Program-made: the position numbers and the translations under genes
Notes under the pieces: generated by a model
What the model was told of the DNA's origin: nothing
Seen by the model: the letters and a program-made list of their open reading frames with translations, nothing else
Database searches by the model: none
Shown here: one piece after another, positions 57,068 to 64,000 of the stretch
Numbering within the stretch: the first letter of the stretch is position 1
Layout: each line of letters starts with the position of its first letter
Source of the DNA: Thalassia testudinum
Taxonomy: Eukaryota; Streptophyta; Magnoliopsida; Alismatales; Hydrocharitaceae
Reading direction: 5' to 3'
NCBI GenBank assembly: GCA_037157565.1
Contig: JAZHRO010000002.1
Coordinates: forward strand, 33,810,501-33,874,500
Length of the DNA: 64,000 bases

Positions 57068-58504
57068 TGATGTAGCCACATCCACTTACGTTAAAATGCC
57101 AATTTATGCATGTTCCTAGGCTCAGATTTGCATTCCATACTATAAATATTGCATAGCATCCTTCATTTTGCATTTATAGTAGTTGTATATATTTTAGGTT
57201 AATTGCATCCATTTTGTGATCATGAGAGAAGGAGATTTATTTCAGAGCCTCGAATTGACGATCCGACCGTACATATCTGATCAGGACAATGATCGAAGTC
57301 CAACACGTCTGAAATTGCCTTAACCGGAGTCCCGTGGCACCATATGCAATCTGAGGAAGATCAACGGCCAAGAGACTAGGTGACATAATTCAAAGCTTCA
57401 AACGACAAATCCAACCGTGCGGATGGATTCGGGTCAACGATCGCAGCCCAACTGCGCAAAAATCGACTCAATTCAACCTCTGTAGCACCCCCTACAATAG
57501 AAAGAAGATGGAAAGCCCAGATCACGCCACATGGCATAACCCAGGCCGCCCATGCACACGCACGAGCCATTGCACGTGCATAGCAGTATAGGTGCGCATG
57601 CGCGCGGAGGCACGCATGCGCAGCTGCGCAACGGGCAAGCATGTGGAGGTGCGCGACACGGGCATGTGGAGCGTGCGCCAACGCAGCGGTTGGTCGGTGC
57701 GTGGGCTATCTTCAATGATGTTTGCATCGGATCTTCAGCGATGTTTATGACCGTCACTAAATGTCCTGTATACGAATTTGATTCTTTCCTCCACTATAAA
57801 GGACCCCTACCCCTCTCATTTTTCTTCATCTCTTCCTTTCTTCCTCTCACTATCTCCAGGGCTCTAGAGAGAGCTTGTTCCAAGCCCAAGATGCTCCTCT
57901 ATAGTAGAATCAAATATTTTTCCCTCCCCTCATCCCTATTCATGGAGCATCTCACAGCCGTCCTCTCACCTCCCTTCGGGAAGAAGATCCTCGTTGCAAT
58001 GCCATCCTGCCCCGCCCTCCTTCCTCTGACTCTATCCTCGTTCGTCCCACTCCTCACCACCTTCCTCCAGGCAACGTCAGAGCAAGTTGTCCTTCGAGCA
58101 ATCGTCGAGGGGGATTCTCTCACCTATATCTTTCTTTTTTCTTTTGTAATGTAATCTTTCCCACTTTCTTAGTTGTAGAAAACATTTGCTTCAGAAATAT
58201 ATGTGATTGTTTCTCTCTCTCTCTCTTATATTTTGCAAGTAGATTAGTTAGAGAAGAATTCATCGACTTAATCTCTTGCTTGCTAAAAATACCAAAAAAA
58301 TTAGAAAAGACAAAAATGACAAAAGCAAATAAAAGTGAAACGCGGATTTTCAAATCCAAACGTTCACCTCCCCATGTTTGACTCGGGGCTCATTTTTGTT
58401 TCAGTTATAAATTTTATCAGATTGATGGATTTTCTCACGAATAGAACTACGACGATGGATTTTCCAAACCCGAACCCTTTCCGCATGCGAATTCGCCGCA
58501 ATCA
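57068..58504 (+). repeat. 5' LTR of A2 element
   Basis: It runs TGATGTAGCC to ATCA and matches 62816-64000. TATAAA is at 57795-57800. Compared with the solo LTR at 30866 it is about 200 bases shorter between LTR start and TATA, and the tRNA-like segment is missing. Confidence 0.88.
57795..57800 (+). promoter_or_regulatory. TATA box of A2 5' LTR
   Basis: CCACTATAAAGGACCCC; the 3' LTR has the same context at 63528-63534 and the solo LTR at 31545-31551 (-). Confidence 0.6.
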
Positions 58505-58507
58505 TTT

Positions 58508-58525
58508 TGGCACCATTGCAGGGGA
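58508..58525 (+). promoter_or_regulatory. Primer-binding site of A2
   Basis: TGGCACCATTGCAGGGGA, three bases after the LTR end, with three differences from the tRNA-Asp complement. It shares the C-to-A change with the family A site at 43233. Confidence 0.8.
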
Positions 58526-59559
58526 GGCAACGCTCTTTGGTTTTCTCACTTTTTCCCGCATTTCTTACATACTTTTCTAACCTATCTTTCTTCTTTGATT
58601 TATTGTCTTACAGGAACCCAATCAAGGAGCCAAAGGCGGTAGATTGGAGTAAAGTGCGGGTAGAGACATTTGTAAGTTTTCCCCCACTTCCCCACCCTCT
58701 AGATCATTTTGCCACCTTAATAATCAAGACATAATCTACTTAGGTGTTTTCACAAACCCTAGGGTAGAAATTGTTTGTCTTGTTTGTCACTCCACTCACC
58801 TCACCATCCACATAAATTTTTAAAAAAAAAGGTTATCTAATTGTGGGATTTTTTGAAAGAGACACATTAACACCCACAACTCTCGACTTAAGGAGCACTA
58901 CTTCACATCGATTCTACCACTTAACCGAAATCTGACCTGTGGATCCGGTACACCCTAACTCAACACAACAATAAGTGAGTAAAAAATTTGACTAGGTTAA
59001 GACTTTTTGTGTGCCTTAACTAAGTGGTGCAACAGGCCAATTGATTGAGCTGATTGGGCCGCACCACTCAAATTAAAATTGATTCATCAAGTAGCTTGCC
59101 ACTTAGGGTTGATTTTTACGACTGAACCAGGCACTTCACACTTTATTTCTGATTTCTAAAGGAATATATCATCACCAATGCTTTCAAAACTTGGAATGTT
59201 CTACTAAACCTGATTGAACGAACCTAAAGGTTAAACCCTAAAAGCTACTAAAAAAGGTTAAACCCTAAAAGACACATCATCAAATAACCTTGTTTGCAAA
59301 CCCTGGTTGTGCACGCACACACAGTTTAACCGATTATTAAGGGTACAACCCATCTAAAGGGCCCATCACATTCCAAGAACATAATCATCCCAAGCCTAAT
59401 TAAAACTAAGTAGATGTTGGCCTTAAGGATTGATTCGCTCTTCGGGGCTCAGACTGAGATTTTTTTTTATTAATCTGCTTCTGATGGTCCATCTGATGTC
59501 TAGCTAGGGGAGTAGCATCAAACGACCGCGGCTGGGGGATACACTAGGAACCAGAGGCG
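58526..59559 (+). other. Leader of A2 element
   Basis: No gene is seen. It resembles the leader at 42301-43232 on the opposite strand. Confidence 0.55.
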
Positions 59560-61400
59560 CAAGCCAAAGGAAGAACCTTCTCCCTATCCCCTCCCTCTAA
59601 CTAGTTGGATTGACTGGATAGAAGTAGACCAAATCATTTATAATCTTAGGATGGGTCCTGGGAGTCTGTAGGTCCTTAGGCTACCCACATAAGGATAGGT
59701 TTGGTTGATTGTACTGTAGGGCACCTTTCTTTCTTCTATTTTCCCTCTTACTCCACTATGTATTCTTCCACATCACACTCTCATTTCCAATCCTACCCTC
59801 CTACTACCACTTATCCCCAAGATGATTACTATCCCAACTTGACTTATGACTTCCCATCCACTAACTGGGATAACTTTAATTGGGGATATGAATCCGAACC
59901 TCAGTGTCCAGGGCCTAACCCTGGACAACAAGACTATGATTATTATCCTTCCCAGAGCTACAATGATTATAGATCTCCATCCTTTAATGATCAAACCAAC
60001 CCGATCTACAATCAGGAAGGATATAATGATTATAACATCTACCCTCCCCAGTATTCCACTGAATATAGGTCACCTCCATTCTTTGAACAACCCGAGATGG
60101 CCTACTATCAGGGAGGGGCCCGAGAACCTTAATATCTTGACTACCTTAGAATAAACCCAAACTCACCCAACCCTGAACTGAACCATTCGGTTCAGGTGAA
60201 CCAGATCCAAGACAGGGTGTTGGCTAACTTGAGGAACACCATACAATCTTTAGAAGCTTAGCCAACACCATGCACTGAAGCATTGGAGCCTATGATAAAA
60301 ATGATTGATGAGATGAATAGCTCTTTATTGGATTTGCTCCAAAATGTTAGGGATAGGGGCTTGGGTGAGTTTCTACTTGGGAAATTGTCGAGGTTGAGGA
60401 TGAAATTTATGGTTGCCCTAGTCCAATCTTGGGATGATTCTCAAGATAAACCCCTTTCAGGAGAGCCAATGTTTAAACCTGCTCAGGTGCCTGTCAGGGG
60501 GGATACATGTTCTGAGACTAGGGATGACCAGGTTGGGCTAGAGCAACCCATTGAGGATGAACCGATTGCTTCACCCAAGATCCCCGAGCCAAGGAACGAC
60601 GAAAAATATCTCTCCATGGACCATGAAATGACATATGAATTTGAGACATATATAAATGAGGATCAAGAATTCTTTGACTTTGAGGGTAAAGAATCTTTAG
60701 GTGAAGTCTCACTTGAGATTAAGGAAGAGGATTTTAGTGAGACGAATGGGCTTGAGGAGCATGACGAACCTTTTGATAGCCTGATTATTGAAAATTATGA
60801 TCATGTTGGGGCTAACTTGGATGATCCGAATCCTGATGATTCAATTAGTAGCCCCACTGCTCAACCACACCTTGAAGAGTTGAATTATGATATTTTTGAG
60901 ATCACCAGACCCAAGTCAATCCTGATTGAGCCACAAATGTTGGACTTGGGTATTTTAGATGGGGTGTACAACGATATGGAGGTCCCAGAAACCTTGATCT
61001 TGCAAGATAGGAAGTTGGAAATAAAAATCTGGGAAGCTACTTTTGAGGGAACTACGATTTTGGATCTAAGGGTTCCTGTTGACCTGAAACCACCTACTTT
61101 CTACCAGGACCCTTACGATATCATTGATGTGCAACCCAAGCTCGGAATAATTGACTATCTTCCTGAGCTGAACTCTAAGTGGACACCCGAGTTGAGTGAA
61201 TCAGATCTACCCATTGTCTACCACTTCAGTCTTGGGTTGCACACCACCAAATCGCAGGCTCGGCCCCGCAAGCACAATAATCTCCGATTATGGGTGATTT
61301 TCATCCAGAACCTGAGAACTACTCGACCCTAGGGCATGGGTCTACACCATAATCTAGTCCACATCTGTGGACATCTTCTGTTAGCAGGTTTGTAAATCAA
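59560..61400 (+). pseudogene. Conserved unknown protein of A2 element
   Basis: One frame (59701-61332 clearly, with conserved codons before and after) encodes the same protein as the family A frame. From the N-terminal side: Tyr/Pro-rich repeats (DYRSPSF, IYNQEGY, EYRSPPFFEQPEMAYY), then HSVQVNQIQD, VLANLRNTIQSLE, GEFLLGKLSRLRMKF, QSWDDSQD, a long acidic part, then SLGLHTTKSQARPR, WVIFIQNLR and, after a stop, GMGLHHNLVHICG. Nonsense codons are TAA 60130-60132, TAG 60259-60261 and TAG 61330-61332; otherwise the frame is open. The middle block is the best conserved. It has no CCHC, protease or polymerase motifs and no known family that I recognise. Confidence 0.72.
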
Positions 61401-61587
61401 TATTTTTATTTTGATTCTAACCCGCACTTATGAATTCTCAAATTCTTCTTTATATGTATATTATGCCTAGCTGAAGCATTAAACTTAGTGCATGTGTATA
61501 CTCTCTTCTGTTTGCGAAGTTGACTGGATTTTCACAAAATTCAGGTGATATTTTGTTTACTCCGCCCTTTTTCATGTGTTTGTTTTT

Positions 61588-61626
61588 ACAATGAGGACAT
61601 TGTATCATTTAGGTATGTGGGGGTGG
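61588..61626 (+). promoter_or_regulatory. Upstream hairpin plus polypurine module of A2
   Basis: ACAATGAGGACATTGT followed by ATCATTTAGGTATGTGGGGGTGG, 1.2 kb before the 3' LTR. Confidence 0.65.
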
Positions 61627-62778
61627 ATACTTAATCTTGAAATTATTTCGTTAGCTCTATAGAATTTCTTTTATTTTCTTAAAAATAATTGAATATTCAA
61701 AAAGATAAAAAAAGAGAAAATAGAATTAGGAGAAGAGAACTTAGGCTTTTGGAAGTTATTAACTTTAGGAAATGATACCTTAGGATTTGACCACTTAGAC
61801 TCTTCAGGTCTTCGAGCTTAATTAGCCTAGGTGTCCACTCGAATGTGGACTTAGTCTTCAGTCCTCGCCAAGTAATTTTACTGTAATTTGGTGAGTAAAT
61901 TGGGATGATAAGTACGCGACTTATCAACCTGCCCTCTGATTTGTGGGGACTTTAAGACTAAGCATCTACACACTATTTGCACTAACTCACTTTTCAGCGG
62001 TTTCTTTGGAAATTAGGTACTACTTGACTACACTCATTCTACTACTTTTAGGTAAATCTTAGATCAGGGAAGCCACCTACATAGAAAAAAAGAGAAAAAA
62101 GAAATACTTAGAATAAAAAGAAAAAATTAGAAAAAGGAGAAAATAAAAATAAATAAAACCATATTTCACCGCACAAGTATGGCTGGCAAGTTTCCGTGGG
62201 TAACAGCCCATTGGCCAATTGTCCAGAGCCTAGCTCAAAAAAATGCACAAATAATTCCAAAAACACTTAGGGAAGAAGCGGGGAAGTAGAATAAATCGGT
62301 GAGATATACACTGGGTTTGCCCTTGTGTTGACCCCATTAAAAATTTAAAAGTAGGGAGAAAGCAACCATTCGAAAAGATAAACCTTTAAGCAGAAACTCT
62401 TAAGGTCACCTAGGGTCATAGAAACTTGAAGTCCATTTTAACAGCCGCTTAGTGAGTCTATCACCCTTTCACAAGATGCTTAGCACTTAGAGTTCTTTTC
62501 GAGTCTTAGGCGGGTCAGGTAGCTGTAAAAGTTATTCCGAAACTCTCAAACTCCAAAAGTCTAAAAAAAAAGAAAAGAAAAGAAGAAAAATAAAAAAAAA
62601 TGTATCTTCCCTTTTCAAATAAGGTGAGGACTTGAGTGGTCTGCATTTTGTCAGACACCTGAGTACTGTTAAGTTTTCATAGTTTAGAATCTTAGTTGGA
62701 ATTTTCTATTGTTAATAAACAACTTAGGCTTAAGCGATCGAGTTTTAATTCTATTTTTATACATAGCATGTAGTTTAA
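61627..62778 (+). other. 3' noncoding region of A2 element
   Basis: AT-rich, no gene seen. It includes a phrase (TGGCTGGCAAG..GGTAACAGC) near 62180 that matches the duplicated phrase of family A in the same sense relative to the element. Confidence 0.55.
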
Positions 62779-62815
62779 TTTTGCTAGGGAGTAGCAAAAG
62801 ATAGGCATGGAGGTA
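62779..62815 (+). promoter_or_regulatory. 3' polypurine tract of A2 with hairpin
   Basis: TTTTGCTAGGGAGTAGCAAAAG, then ATAGGCATGGAGGTA, then LTR start TGATGTAGAC. Confidence 0.78.
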
Positions 62816-64000
62816 TGATGTAGACACATTCATTTAGGTTAAAATGTTTATTTATGCATGTTCCTAAGCTTAGATTTGCATTCCATATTATAAATATTGC
62901 ATAGCATGTATCATTCTGCATTTAGAGTAGTTGTGTATATTTTAGGTTAATTGCATCCATTTTGTGGTCAGGAGAGAAGGAGATTTATTTCAGAGCCTCG
63001 GATTGACAATTCGACATATGGATCTAATCAGGATCACGATCGAGGTCCAACGCCTCCGAAATCGCCTTGATCGATTTCTCATAGCACCATATGTAATCCG
63101 AGAAAGATCAACAACCAAGGGACTAGGTGACGTAATTTAGAGCTTCAAACGACAAATCCGACCACGCGGATGGATTTAGGCTGACGATTGTAGGCCAACA
63201 GCACAAAAATCGACTGAATTCGACCTCTGTAGCAGCCCCTACAACGGAAAGAAGATGGACGGCCTAGATTGCGCCACGTGAGGCAACCCAGGCCGCCCAT
63301 GTGCACGTGCGAGCCACCACATCTGTACAGCAGTGCGGGTGCATGCGTGCGGAGGCAGGCATGCGCAGTAGCGCAGTAGGCGCGCATGGGCGTGCTTGCG
63401 GAGGCACGCGCCAGCGCAGCGGTTGGTGGGCACGTGGACTATCCTCAATGATGTTTGTGGTGGATCTTCAGCGAAGTTTATGACCATCACTAAATGTCTT
63501 GTATACGAATTTGATTCTTTCCTCCACTATAAAAGGAACCATACCCCTCCCATTTTTCTTCATCTCTTCCTTTCTTCCTCTCACCACCTCCAAGGCTCTA
63601 GAGAGAGCTTGTCCCAAGCCCGGGATGCACCTCTAGAGTAGAATCAAATATTTTTCCCTCCCCTCATCCTCATTCGTGAAGCATCCCGGGATCGTGCTCT
63701 TACCTCCCTTCGAGGAAAAGATCCTCGCCGCGATGCCACCCTGTCCTGCTCTCCGTCCTCCGACTCCATCCTCATTCGTCCTGCTCCTCACCACCTTCCT
63801 CTAGGCGACGTCAGAGTGAGTCATCCTCTGAGCAACAGTTGAGGGGGATTCTCTTACCTATATCTTTCTTTTTTCTTTTGTAGTGTAATCTTTCCCGCTT
63901 TATTAGTTGTAGAAAACATTTGCTTCAGAAATATGTGATTGTTTCTCTCTCTCTATCTTATATTTTGCAAGTAGATTAGTTAGATAAAAATTCATTGACC
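62816..64000 (+). repeat. 3' LTR of A2 element, cut by window end
   Basis: It starts TGATGTAGACACATTC after the polypurine tract and matches 57068 onward. TATAAAA is at 63528-63534. The last part of about 250 bases lies outside the window. Confidence 0.88.

Larger units (their letters stand above)
57068..64000 (+). mobile_element. Family A2 non-autonomous LTR element, 3' end beyond window
   Basis: A 5' LTR (57068-58504), primer-binding site (58508-58525), conserved frame of unknown function (59560-61400), two hairpin-polypurine modules (61588, 62779) and the first 1185 bases of the 3' LTR (62816-64000). It has no gag or pol. It inserted in the 3' noncoding part of a G1-type gypsy element. 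It is related to the family A element at 35632-44928 by protein and layout, while its LTRs match the solo LTR at 30866-32513. Confidence 0.9.

Noticed and set aside
57552..58154. 200-residue frame in the A2 5' LTR
   Set aside because: It runs through the TATA box and leader of the LTR; the equivalent region of the 3' LTR does not keep it.

Overview
This window is repeat-dominated plant nuclear DNA. LTR retrotransposons with primer-binding sites close to the 3' end of plant tRNA-Asp, a Ty3/gypsy pol of the chromodomain-less Tat/Athila type, Ty1/copia and LINE remnants, and an intron-bearing plant alpha carbonic anhydrase relic all point to a flowering plant with a large genome. I cannot name the species. 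No intact host protein-coding gene was found. All comparisons were made by eye within the window; no alignment or database search was run.

Layout. 1-16646 is a three-layer nest on the + strand: a family B non-autonomous LTR element (interior 9085-13836, 3' LTR 13837-16646), a G1 gypsy element inserted in its 5' LTR (pol 2235-4486, 3' LTR 5947-8189), and a second family B LTR (1-2234) inserted in the gypsy reverse transcriptase. 16647-19230 is a reverse-strand piece of another LTR family (C). 19231-21600 holds LINE and antisense copia debris. 22798-25529 is a broken alpha carbonic anhydrase gene on the - strand. 26280-27351 is an inserted retroposon with 15-base target duplications. 27604-27990 carries tRNA-like pol III boxes (SINE-like). 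28685-48160 is a decayed gag-like (plant-transposon-like) gene region on the + strand, interrupted by a G1-type solo LTR (28960-33225, itself holding solo LTR 30866-32513), a complete family A element (35632-44928, - strand, holding solo LTR 39608-41304 in the opposite direction) and a G1 solo LTR (44990-47277, - strand). 48161-50760 is a + strand family C LTR, followed by very AT-rich DNA. 53374-57067 is the 3' end of another G1 gypsy element on the - strand, interrupted by a family A2 element (57068 to beyond the window end).

How the parts relate. Families A, A2, B and the gypsy G1 share a TGAT...CA LTR form and two internal 'hairpin plus GCATGGGGG' modules. A, A2 and B also show the tRNA-Asp-like primer site. 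A, A2 and B have no gag or pol. Each instead carries one long reading frame: A and A2 encode the same recognisable protein, and B encodes an acidic protein in the same position. The simplest reading is that these are parasites mobilised by enzymes from G1-like gypsy elements while carrying an uncharacterised protein. Five-base target duplications (AGGAG, GTCAG, TGGTG, TGCTT, and an imperfect CTATA/CTGTA) fix five insertion events.
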